In this document: positions 1-9,707 of the stretch, in pieces
Layout of the letters: every line of letters begins with the position of its first letter
How positions within the stretch are numbered: position 1 is the stretch's first letter
Source of the DNA: Dactylis glomerata
Taxonomy: Eukaryota; Streptophyta; Magnoliopsida; Poales; Poaceae
Reading direction: 5' to 3'
NCBI GenBank assembly: GCA_007115705.1
Contig: QXEO01001030.1
Coordinates: 415,603-479,602 of the forward strand
Length of the DNA: 64,000 nt
The notes under the pieces: model-generated
Databases searched by the model: none
What the model was told of the DNA's origin: nothing
Seen by the model: the letters and a program-made list of their open reading frames with translations, nothing else
Made by a program: the position numbers and the translations under genes

Positions 1-1902
1 GTGCTTGGTATGTTCCCTGTTAATTCAATTCCTGCAAGAGTTCTGTTTGATTCTGGAGCTTCACACTCATTTGTCACTAAGTTATTTGCGGATAAAAGTG
101 GACTTCAACAAACCCCCCTGAAAAATACAATGTCTGTACAAATACCTGGGTCAATAACAAAGGCTAGTTGGACCTGCTTGGCAGTGCCCATAGAAATCCA
201 TGGGATAGCATTCTTAGCAAGTTTGATTGTGTTAGGAACCAAGGGATTGGAGGTAGTCCTGGGTATGGATTGGATGTCGTGGCATCAGGGAGTTATAGAT
301 TGTGCTAAAAAGACCATCACCATGTCTAGTAGCACAGGGATTGTAGTGAAGCATGTGTCTGTAAAACCCCCTCGAATCACCCAGTACCACAAGAGTATCT
401 CAGGACCCACTCTGGATCAAGTTCCCATAGTTTGTGAATACCTGGATGTTTTTCCCAACGAGCTACCCGGAGTGCCACCGGATCGGGATATCGAGTTTAT
501 CATTGAGCTTATCCTTAGAACTGGACCAATAGCCCAGCGACCCTATCGTATGAACCCAGCTGAACTAGTGGAGTTAAAGAAACAATTGGATGACCTTTTG
601 AGTAAGGGATTGATTAGGCCAAGTTCATCCGCTTGGAGATCACCCGTCTTGTTTGTGGATAAGAGTGACGGTTCCAGCCGACTGTGCACTGATTACCGCA
701 AGCTAAATGATGTTACCATCAAGAATAAGTACCCACTCCCAAAGATTGATGATCTGTTTGACCAATTACCTGGAGCTCAAGTCTTCTCAAAGATAGACCT
801 TAGAACTGGATACCATCAACTGAAGATCCGTGCAACCGATATACCTAAAACCGCCTTCACCACCCGATATGGATTGTATGAGTACACCGTAATGTCCTTT
901 GGATTAACCAATGCCCCTGCCTATTTCATGAATCTCATGAACAAGGTGTTCATGGAGTTTTTGGATAAGTTTGTTGTTGTCTTCATTGATGACATCCTTA
1001 TCTATTCCAAGTCTGAAGAAGAGCATGCAACTCATTTGAGATTAATCTTGGAGACCCTGAGAGAGCATCAGCTATATGCCAAGTTTAGTAAATGTGAGTT
1101 TTGGTTGAAGGAAGTTGGATTCTTAGGCCATGTACTATCAGCTAGAGGAGTTTTAGTGGACCCAAAGAAGATCAAATCAGTCATGGAATGGGAAGCCCCT
1201 ACCACTCAAGCTGAAGTTAGAGGTTTTCTCGAATTAGCAGGATATTACCGCAAATTTGTTGAGGGTTTCTCAAGCATTGCCCGACCCATGACCCAATTGT
1301 TGAAGAAGGACAAGAAGTTTGAATGGACCCCTAAGTGTGAAGAAAGTTTTCAAGAGCTCAAGAAGCGATTGGTGACCGCCCCCATCCTAACCATGCCTGA
1401 TATCACCAAGAACTTTGATGTCTATTGCGATGCCTCCAAACTTGGACTTGGTTGTGTGTTAATGCAAGAAGGCAAGGTCATAGCATACCTCTCACGGCAG
1501 CTTCGACCTCATGAAGAAAACTATCCGACCCATGATCTAGAGTTGGCAGCCGTAGTCCTAGCTTTGAAGACTTGGAGGCATTATCTTATGGGTAACCGTT
1601 GCGAGATCTACACCGACCACAAGAGTTTGAAGTATATTTTCACCCAGAAGGAGTTGAACATGAGACAAAGAAGATGGATAGAGTTAATCAAGGATTATGA
1701 TCTTGAAATTCATTATCACCACAGGAAGGCCAATGTAGTGGCCGACACATTGAGTAGAAAGCCCTGCACCTTGAATATGATGATCAAAGAGGAGCAACCC
1801 ATGTTGCACCAAGAGTTTGAAAAATTTGGATTGGAACTAGTTAGCCAAGGATTCTTAGCCCACCTTAATGAGCCAAATCAAAGAAGCTCAGAAGGGAAAT
1901 GA
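1..1902 (+). pseudogene. Tekay pol fragment: protease, reverse transcriptase, RNase H
   Basis: A 633-codon open frame runs from the left edge. It begins with an aspartic protease (FDSGASHSF near residues 17-25), continues with a Ty3/gypsy reverse transcriptase (catalytic FIDDIL near residue 330) and an RNase H domain (DASKLGLGCVLMQEGK near residue 477). It stops in the region leading to integrase. Compared with the fuller copy at 44740-48553, about 17 bp are missing near 1861. This shifts the frame and causes the stop at 1900-1902, although homologous integrase-leading sequence continues to about 1955. It lacks gag on the left (window edge) and integrase on the right, so it cannot be autonomous. 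The lineage call comes from near-identity to the second copy, which has Tekay traits. Confidence 0.85.
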
Positions 1903-1955
1903 GAGTATTGATGGAATTAAGCGCAGAATTAGCTCAGGCAAGGTGCCAGGATTTG

Positions 1956-2243
1956 GGGAAGATTATCCGGAGGAAGGTTATGAAGACGAGTACCAGAACT
2001 AAGATCATCTCCTAGTCGCCATTGCCTGTAGGGTGAAGGCATGGACCCAAAGACGTTATTTCCACTGCTATATTGTGTTGTAATATGAACTTGGTCACTA
2101 TGACCATTTGTATTTGAAATATTCGTATTGTAATGTCTATGGAACTGGTCACCAACTACGTTATGTGTATCACAACAATGATTCTGGGATTGTGGTGGAA
2201 TACATAACGGGCACTTTAAATTTCTGGAAATTCGGGTGTTACA
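1956..2243 (+). repeat. Remaining 3' end of a Tekay LTR
   Basis: The sequence is closely similar to the last part of the 3.56-kb LTR at 43180-43471. It ends in TACA, the expected CA end. It is joined directly to integrase-leading sequence at about 1956. Confidence 0.8.
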
Positions 2244-2910
2244 AGATCTCTCTAATTAATTTGTGCACCGTAGTTAGAGGAAAAAGTAATTCCCACTCCC
2301 TACTGACAAGAAATCTATCCAGCTTTTCCAGAGTAGGAACTGCTTGATTATTGGTCCAGGTAAACTGGCCACCCGACATCTCAATCTCTCTTAATTCACA
2401 GACATTGATTACAGAATTGAACATGTCATTCCACTTACTATGTTTCATAGGCTTGTTTTTGTCAGCAGCACTTCTCAGCAAATTGAAATCCCCACCAATT
2501 AGTAAGGATAACCTCTGATCTCTACCAAGATTGTCCAGCTCAGTCAGAAATTCCTCTTTATCTTCTTCCTGAGCAGCTCCATAAACAATGGCCAAACACC
2601 ATTTCTTCTGAATCTTCAGGTCCATCAAAGTAACTTTGATGAAAAACCTTGTAATAATAGTATCATCAATATCAAATCTTGCAAGCTTGAAACCTCCCAG
2701 AATTCCTCCCGCTCTTCTTGCTGAAGGAGACCATTTCCAACAAAATTGACCAAAAGGATCAATTTTCCTAAAGAAAGCTGGTGAATAATCTCTCTTAATT
2801 GTTTCCTGGAGGCCAATAAAATCTAGTACATTCTCCTTAATTAGATCTTGCAAGAACACAGTCATACCTTTTTTGCCCACACCCCTGCAATTTAAACTGG
2901 CTCCTATCAT
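2244..2910 (-). pseudogene. LINE ORF2, endonuclease domain only
   Basis: The frame starts at the ATG at 2910 and encodes the N-terminal APE-type endonuclease of an L1 ORF2. Visible motifs in order are SLNCRG, the catalytic glutamate in LQET, IGGDFN and FTWTN. The protein breaks off just where the final SDH-type motif would be expected, because the Tekay element is inserted there. No reverse transcriptase remains in the window. The start is supported by its overlap with the ORF1 stop. Confidence 0.85.
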
Positions 2911-3287
2911 ATATATTTTGGATTTCTTTTCCTAACTCTGGATCCAGCCACAATATCACACAAAGGATGATAATTGTGAGCCTTCACTGAGGCAGCACTT
3001 GATTTGGCTTGTGCTCCTCCAGATCTTACATTTTCTTTCTTCTTCTGCTGGATTGAGATTCTGCATCTAGTAGCAGCTTTAATCTTTTTCTTTGATCTTC
3101 TTGACAAGACATGAGTGAAACCTTCTGAATCTGAATCAGCCTCACCAAAGCCAAGTAACAGGGGACTGTGTGGACTGGACTCAGTAGGGATGTCAACATT
3201 TTCCTGCAGCTTTTGATCAATATGATGCCTAGCAATTTCTAGATCTTTCAAATAGTCAATGTTTTCTAACTGAAAAGAAGGCTCCAT
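2907..3287 (-). pseudogene. LINE ORF1, C-terminal part
   Basis: A 126-codon frame, rich in lysine, serine and acidic residues, ends with TGA in the overlap ATGA shared with the ORF2 start. The position directly upstream of the endonuclease identifies it as the ORF1 tail. No CCHC knuckle or RNA-binding domain is left, so this is only the end of a longer nucleic-acid-binding protein. The ATG at 3287 is probably an internal methionine. Confidence 0.65.
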
Positions 3288-3304
3288 GACAACAACTGTG
3301 GCGA

Positions 3305-3760
3305 GCTTAACTTCCTGCCCGTCGCGGTGCCGGACCTAGCACCGAAAGGTCTTTGGGTTGTCTCCGAATGGGAGCTGTGGGAGGATCGGGAGGCCCCTCG
3401 AGCGCCTCGAAGCGGAACGCCAGGATGCGGCGATGGTGGCAACGCTCGCCGGCTTCGACCCGAAGCTCGTCGAAGAGGAGCGGCAACGGCTGGAGGCATT
3501 CGCTGAGGCAAAGCGGGAGGCCGAGGATGAAGGAGGAGGACATCGGCGATGCGGGGCCGTCGGCAGCTCCGACGCTGGTCAGGGTGAAGGAGGAGGACGT
3601 CGGCAGCTCGGCGGGGCCGTCGAGGACGGCCACCATGATCAACATTGACACCGACTCCTCCTCCTTTGACTGGGATGAGGATTGTGTTAGTTTTAGGTCA
3701 AATTGGTCCAAATTAGTGAAATTCAACCAACTTTTGTGTGTAATATATACAAATTAATCG
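3305..3760 (+). pseudogene. Broken gene fragment for a charged protein, unknown function
   Basis: Protein-like sequence appears in three successive frames, so at least two frameshifts are present. The first part (from about 3308) contains VVSEWELWEDRE. The middle part (about 3400-3525) is a helix-forming, glutamate- and alanine-rich stretch with LAGFDPKLVEEERQRLEAF. The last part (about 3527-3700) has two similar units, MKEEDIGDAGPS and VKEEDVGSSAGPS, then an acidic end with IDTDSSSFDWDE. I do not recognise the family. The GC-rich start against an AT-rich 3' flank suggests a captured or decayed host gene. AT-rich sequence with an imperfect inverted repeat follows (about 3837-3910). Confidence 0.45.
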
Positions 3761-4212
3761 AAATGAAATAGTAGGTTTCAAATTTGGTTTGAATTGATTA
3801 AAATTTGGTCAAATTTGATCGAGTTTTGCCGTGATCACTAAATTTACTCCTCTAAATTTTGTTCTTCGGTTAGAAACCGCTTTCGGTTAGAGGACTAAGT
3901 TTTCTTTTGAGGTTTACTCCTCTAAATTTGTGTACATCGGGTTAGACATGTCCTTAGTTGTAACTGAGCTGCGACTCCCAAATCATGAAGAAAATCCAAC
4001 AGCTAAGAAGTCAACAAAAGATCATTCAAGGTCGGAACAAGGAGATGTTAGCTAGTAGTAAATCATTCGGTATGCATGCATACACACGCCCCCACATGGT
4101 CACCACGTCTGGATCAAAGCACATCAGCCATTCTACCACGTTGAGCTCTTGAGTTGACATGTTAGTGTCAATGGAGAGATCGAGAGGCAAGTAAGACGAG
4201 AGTGTAGTACCC
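3761..4212. other. AT-rich spacer and upstream region of the TBL gene
   Basis: No gene is seen. AT-rich DNA holds an imperfect inverted repeat: AAATTTACTCCTCTAA near 3839 against TTAGAGGACTAAGTTT near 3893, with a further direct copy near 3912. This looks like a worn MITE or transposon end. An RY-type motif (GCATGCATGCAT, 4071-4082) lies about 130 bp upstream of the TBL start. No convincing TATA box was found. Confidence 0.4.
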
Positions 4213-5517
4213 ATGGAGAGCCTTCCAGCGATTCCTTCCCTCCGCGGTCTCCTCACCGGAGTTCGCCGCAGCAGCCGCGCCGTTTCGAAGACCACGAGTG
4301 TTCCAGCTCTCACCGCCCTCCTCTTCTTCGCAGCCGCCGCATTCTGGTTTCTCTTCCTTGGTCCCTTCCGATCTTCTCCCACAACCTCATCACCCGTAGC
4401 CAGAGCCAACTCCGGCAACGGAGCCGCCGCGTGTGACTCAACGAGGGGCGAGTGGGTCCGTGACCCCGCTGGAGCGCGCCCGCACTACAGCAACGCGACC
4501 TGCGCCTTCATCCAGGACTACCAGAACTGCCTGAAGCACGGCAAGCCCAGCCTCGAGTTCCTCCAATGGAGGTGGCTCCCTGACGGAGGCGCGGGCTGCG
4601 AGCTCCACCGCTTCGACGCAGCGAGCTTCTTCCGGCTAGTTCGGGGCAGATCGATGCTGTTCGTCGGGGACTCGTTGGCTAACAGCCACGTGACGTCCCT
4701 CATCTGCACCTTGTCGCAGACGGAGACCCCGACGAGGCGGCACACGGCTGAGGGGTTCGAGTACTGGCGCTTCCCGGAGCACGAATTCGCCGTCTCCTTC
4801 TTCTGGACGCCGTTCCAGGTGCGGTGGCGGCTGACGAACGGACCGCCTGCGGCGGTCGGTCCCGACCGGCAAGGGGAGGTGTTCGCCGGGCTGAGCGACC
4901 TCTACCTGGACGAGCCCGACGAGCGGTGGATGTCCGCGGCCAAGAAGCACGACTACGTGGTCGTGTCCGCGTCGCACTGGTTCGCGCGCCCGGCGGTGTA
5001 CTACCGCCACGGCCGCGCCGTCGGCTGCCACGGCTGCGCCACCAAAACGGACGGCAGCAACGTCACCGCGCTCCCGCCGGCGTACGCGCAGCGCGCGGCG
5101 TTCCACACCGTGCTCCGGGCGCTCGCGGGGCTCGACGGGTTCAAGGGGACGGCTATCCTGCGGACGGTGGCGCCGACGCACTACAGTCACGGGGGGTGGT
5201 TCGACGGCGGGGAGTGCCCGAGCACGCGGCCTTACGAGCGGAACCAGACGGCGGAGATGGCGGAGCCGGAGGCCCAGTTCTACAAGGCTCAGGTGGAAGA
5301 ATTCAGAGCGGCGGAGGCGGCGGCGAGGGTGAACGGCGTGCGTCTCCGGCTGATGGACGTGACCGGGATAATGCTGCGCCGGCCGGACGGGCACCCGGAC
5401 CGGTACGGCCACGGGACCGGCGAGCACGGCGGCTTCGACGTCGACTGCCTGCACTGGTGCTTGCCGGGACCTGTCGACGTGTGGAACCAGCTGCTGCTTC
5501 AGATCATTGCCAGATAA
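4213..5517 (+). CDS. Trichome birefringence-like (TBL) polysaccharide O-acetyltransferase
   Basis: This is an intact, single-exon gene of 434 codons. TBL proteins are Golgi type II membrane enzymes that transfer acetyl groups to cell-wall polysaccharides such as xyloglucan, xylan, mannan or pectin. The N-terminus is short and cytosolic, followed by one hydrophobic anchor (about residues 29-50) and a variable linker. The PMR5-type domain has cysteines in CAFIQDYQNC. The SGNH-hydrolase-like domain has the serine motif FVGDSLANSH (GDS near residue 152) and the C-terminal DCLHWC with the DxxH pair near 411-414. Length and order fit the family. The start follows a good context (ACCCATGG). Base composition is very GC-rich, typical of grass intronless genes and unlike the transposons around it. 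The exact substrate cannot be told; a xyloglucan-type (AXY4-like) member is possible. Confidence 0.9.
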   Translation: MESLPAIPSLRGLLTGVRRSSRAVSKTTSVPALTALLFFAAAAFWFLFLGPFRSSPTTSSPVARANSGNGAAACDSTRGEWVRDPAGARPHYSNATCAFIQDYQNCLKHGKPSLEFLQWRWLPDGGAGCELHRFDAASFFRLVRGRSMLFVGDSLANSHVTSLICTLSQTETPTRRHTAEGFEYWRFPEHEFAVSFFWTPFQVRWRLTNGPPAAVGPDRQGEVFAGLSDLYLDEPDERWMSAAKKHDYVVVSASHWFARPAVYYRHGRAVGCHGCATKTDGSNVTALPPAYAQRAAFHTVLRALAGLDGFKGTAILRTVAPTHYSHGGWFDGGECPSTRPYERNQTAEMAEPEAQFYKAQVEEFRAAEAAARVNGVRLRLMDVTGIMLRRPDGHPDRYGHGTGEHGGFDVDCLHWCLPGPVDVWNQLLLQIIAR

Positions 5518-6144
5518 ACTCCTCCGGTTCTTCTGTTTTTGCATTGTCGAAGCGAGTACCTGAGTAACCAATGACAACGGAATAACGGATAGAGCAAATG
5601 CCAGATGAAAATGTTGCACTGGATTTTGATAGAATTTAGCGTGATTTTACCAGGCACTTCAATTTGACGTACCATTTGTGAGCAGTGTTGAATAAATCTA
5701 GCTGTTACGCTAGTTTATATTTTTTGATAAATACTACGGGTGTCGCTACGGGTGTAGTAGAATATATTAATGGTAAGATTATATCAATACTAGCACAGAT
5801 GCTCATGTGTCGCTACGGGTTATTATTTTAGCACATGGCGTAGTTTCCTATAACAGTTGCCGCGTCAAATACTTGACCCCCTAATTATAGCCTCAGTTCG
5901 CTCTTTCACAATACTTTTCTTAAGCATAGCACGAGGATGGGGCTTCTGAGCTTCTCTCCTTATAGCGAGTCTAAGTGAATTGATAAGTTTATTTCTCTAT
6001 ATGTCTACTTGGAGAACGCGTTAGAAATTACCGGTTTGATTTGTACTGATATTTGGATGGACTCTATAATTCTCACACTATGTATCAGCTATTATTGAAA
6101 TAGGGAGAATGTTTTCAAGCATGGATTAGTTCACCATGTATTCC
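5518..6144. other. 3' flank of the TBL gene with remnant repeat
   Basis: No gene is seen. The motif GTGTCGCTACGGGT occurs near 5739-5753 and again near 5806-5819, the latter after ACTAGCACAGATGCTCATG. This resembles a short dispersed grass repeat carrying a GCGTTGCTACGGGT-like tag, from memory. The rest is AT-rich and featureless. Confidence 0.3.
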
Positions 6145-8122
6145 AGGACATATGCAGTTAGACATGAGTTTGAAAAGTGAACACATAAGAAGAAATTGTA
6201 TGCAAGCTGCAAAGGCTATGATGGGGGTGTCAGGCCTTGTAAGTGGTATATATCTGCTAGATGCCAACTTGATGGAAGAATAACCAGGGTGAATAAAATT
6301 CCATGTGCACATACTTGTATGACTAGTTCACAGAGAGTATCAACTATGACATCATAATTTTGGGTTGCTAAAAAATCACTCCTATTTTAGCCAAGACACC
6401 TAACTTGCAAAAAAAACTCAAAGTAGACTTGGAAAAGCAGTTTCCATTAAGCTAAGGTATACCACACTGTGGAAGGCAGAATAAAGGGCAATGAAAGAAT
6501 TAGTGATTGGGAAAATACCTTTAGGATTCTTTATAAATTCAGAACATAAGTGGAGAAGATATCACCTGACAGTGTTGTGGAGATAGACGCTGAGGTAACA
6601 ACAGATGGAGATGTCTTTTTCACTAAGTTCTTCATGGCTTTAAAGCAGGGTGTCTGTCCATATTTGAGCATTGATTCATCTTTTTTTACTGGCAAGTGGA
6701 ATGGTCAATTGCTAGCCTGCAATGCTCTAGATGGACACAACTGGATATTCCTTGTTGATTGGCATGTTTTAATCTAAGACAGAAGCTTTATGGAAATGGT
6801 TCATGATGCAGTTGAAAAAATGCATAGGTCCAGTGTCACCTTTGGCAGTCCACAGAGATACTTGTAAAGGGCTAGAAAATGCAGTGAAGAATATTTTTCC
6901 CCATGCTAAGCAGAGGGAGTGCTTTGGTCATATATGGATGAATATGATCAAAAAATCCGAAGGAGATGATTATTGCAGGTTGTGGCCAGTAGCAAGATCT
7001 TACACTCAACAGAAATATTCATATCATCTTGGTAAGATAATTGCAGCAGATAGTGGGTTTGCCCCTTGAATGAACCAATATCATTCTCTATTATGGTATA
7101 GGTTAGGATTTAACACTGCTATCAAGTATGATCATATCAAAAATAACTTGGCAGAAATTTTTAACAACAAGGTGAAGGAATTAAAAGAATTGCCTGTTCA
7201 TGACATGGTTGACCAAATGAGGTTGTGGGAATTGAGAAGAAGGCTTGCTGATGTTCTGCAAGGAGATAAGTTGCCTGATGGTGTTCAACAGGTAGTCAAC
7301 AGGAGCAGAAATCTTGCACATTTATGTGTTGAAAAATCTTCATTGTGGGATGCTAAAGTTAGAGATACTAAGACAGGAAGAAAGCATGTTGTTAGCACTG
7401 AATTGCATGATTGCACTTGCCTTGAGTGGCAACACATTGGAAAGCCTTGTGAGCATGCCATACTTTTCTTGGCCTCTCAACCCAGGATAAATATGCACCT
7501 ATATTAGCATGATTATTATTCAGTAGCAAAATTCAAATCTGCATATGCAACTCTAATTCCAGCACTCACAGACCAGCCTCAGTGGCCTGAAATGAACATT
7601 GATTTCTCTTGTGTCCTCCTCTAACAAGAAGAAAGGTTGGCAGGCCTAAAGTGATCAGATTCAAAGCATGGTTTGATAAAGGTGAAAGTAGCAAGAAGGG
7701 AAAGAAATATGAAAAGAAAGATGCAAAGCACAAAAGGCAACAAAAATAGATGCAGGCTCTGTGAAGAACTTGGGCACTGAGCTAGATTAGCCAAATGTTG
7801 TTACACTCTTCCAAATTATGAAAGTTTGTTCATTTCATACAAATATATGCAAGCTATGATGCTTTTGTATTTTCAGATTATTCACTTATAAAACATATGA
7901 CATGCTTTGGATTTCAGGAAGCATGCAGGGGAGCCCCTTGTTGTCAAAACCTGCTGGCCAATGAAAAAGGCAAGAGTTGGTGGTTTTAGAAAAAAGAGAA
8001 GTGTGCAGATCAATTTTGTGGTGCAAGCTGAATTTGTCGAGGTGCCACCTGATGCAGCTACTGAACCTATTGAAGTGCAATATGTGTAAACTGAACATGT
8101 TGAAATTGAATCAATCGAGGTG
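6145..8122 (+). pseudogene. Mutator-like (MULE) transposase gene, left part, decayed
   Basis: Fragments of a MuDR-type transposase follow in order but in changing frames with stops. At 6180-6340 is a DNA-binding region of the C...CKWYISA...CAHTC type. At 6550-6776 is the start of the catalytic domain (SIDSSFFTGKWNGQLL). At 6803-7069 is HRDTCKGLENA followed by CFGHIWMN, matching the family's later acidic and CxxH block. At 7070-7507 is the C-terminal part with a SWIM zinc finger (CTCLEWQHIGKPCEH). At 7730-7790 is a knuckle-like RCRLCEELGH. Reading resumes near 7907. MULEs excise and reinsert by cut-and-paste; this copy is inactive. It is split at 8122 by the Athila element and continues at 15235. 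No terminal inverted repeats were identified. Confidence 0.8.
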
Positions 8123-9707
8123 TGATGTCTCACAGGACCCGTTCGGAAACCCCAAGAGGAAGGTATGATGAGCACAGCAATAAGTTTTCCCTCAGTATGA
8201 AACCAAAGTTTAATCGACCAGTAGGAGAAAGAAATCACTTCTGGAGGTTGTTGCTAGCTGGCGCCAGAAGACAGTTGATGGCGCGGTGTCGGCACCAGCA
8301 GCAACATGGAACCTCCACACAACACAACCAAACTACTTTGCCCCAACTTGCAGTGAGGTTGTCAATCTCACTGGTTTGCTGAAAACAAAGGATTAGACAT
8401 ATAGTATGGAAAGAAATGTTTGTTTGCAGTGAAATAAAATAGTACTTGCAGAAAGTAAACAGTGTTTGCATTAGAGGTCCACAGTTCACTAGAGGTGTCT
8501 CTCCATAAAGATAAATAACATGCTGGGTGAATAAATTACAGTTGGGAAATTGACAAAATAGAGAATGCATAACAATGCATGTACTTGTCATGAAGATCAC
8601 TATGAGATTCATTTGGACATTACAACATAATACATAGACTGTAATCCACCTGCTGTCTAATAATCCACCCTCAGGATATCATCTGAACAACCTTTGGGTA
8701 TTAAGTTGCAAGCAACAGATTATTGCCTTAAGCAAAGTGTGTAATGTAAATAATATAATTATCCTTGAACAAAAGATTGTTGTTTTGTCCCTAGTAGCAA
8801 CAGCACATCTACAACCTTAGAAGTTATTGTTACTCTCCCAGATTACTAGAGGCATGAACCCACTATCGAGCATAAATACTCCCTCTTGGAGTCACTAGCA
8901 TCTACTTGGCCAAAGTATCTACTAACAATAGAGAGCATGCAAGATCACAAATAACATAGACATGATAGATCAATAATCAACTTGACATAGTACTCAATAT
9001 TCAGCGAATCCCAACAAACACAATATGTAGAATTACATAAAGATGATCTTGATCATGTAGGCAGCTCACAAGATCTAAACATGGAAGTGCAAATTGGAGA
9101 AGACACCCATCTAGCTACTGCTATGGACCCATGGTCCAGGGATGAACTACTCACGCATTACTCCGGAGGCAGGCATGGCGATGAAGAAGGCCTCCGGTGA
9201 TGATTCCCCTATCCGGCAGGGTGCCGGGAAGAGCTTCTGGACCCTCCCGATCTCGGGTCAACGACGGTGGCGGCTTACAGTAGTTTCCGTGGATGGAGGC
9301 TCGGGCCTTAGGGTTTTCCCGATTAAGTGAATATATAGGTGGAAGGGCGATGCCAGAGGGCGCCCGGGGAGGGCACACCATGGCCTCGCGCGGCCAGGGG
9401 TGGGTCTGCGCCACCCTATGGTGTGGCCGCCTCCTGGATGGTCTCTATCTCCCATTTGGACTCCGTCTTCGTGTCTAGATAAATAGGAACTTTGGCTTTT
9501 CTTTTGTCCAATTTCGAGAATATTTGCTGTATAACTTTTCTGAAATACAAAAATAGCAGAAAACAGGAACTGGCATTCTGGCATCTTGTTAATAGGTTAG
9601 TTCCAGAAAATGCATAAAAACACCACGAAGTGTAAACAAAACATAAAGCAATTGGTCTAAAACAAGCATGGAGCATAAAAAATTATAGATACGTTTGCAG
9701 CGTATCA
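8123..9707 (-). repeat. 3' LTR of Athila copy 1
   Basis: A 1585-bp repeat of the sequence at 13652-15229. In element orientation it starts with TGATACG and ends with ACATCA. The TATA-like motif CCTATATATTC lies on the minus strand near 9345. Confidence 0.93.

Larger units (their letters stand above)
1..2243 (+). mobile_element. Deleted Tekay-lineage (Ty3/gypsy) LTR-retrotransposon, copy 1, left side off the window
   Basis: This is the right-hand part of a chromovirus of the same family as the element at 39908-64000. The coding part matches that element from its protease onward. At about 1956 the integrase reading switches abruptly to sequence equivalent to the last 290 bp of the long LTR (compare 43180-43471). 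The element ends in ...TTACA at 2243, where LINE sequence resumes. Most of the integrase, the chromodomain tail and nearly all of the 3' LTR are therefore missing, consistent with an internal deletion by illegitimate recombination. The left end and its target duplication are outside the window. Confidence 0.85.
2244..3300 (-). mobile_element. L1-type LINE fragment, interrupted by the Tekay insertion
   Basis: Minus-strand coding for the end of a LINE ORF1 and the start of ORF2 is seen. The ORF2 endonuclease stops at the Tekay boundary (2243/2244); the rest should lie beyond the left edge. The upstream end lies near 3300, where the sequence turns GC-rich and unrelated, so the LINE is probably 5'-truncated. 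LINEs move by target-primed reverse transcription and are often 5'-truncated. Confidence 0.8.

Noticed and set aside
4636..5619. Long minus-strand open frame (327 codons) opposite the TBL gene
   Set aside because: It is the arginine- and proline-rich mirror of a very GC-rich gene. No protein-like features; the plus-strand gene has clear family motifs.
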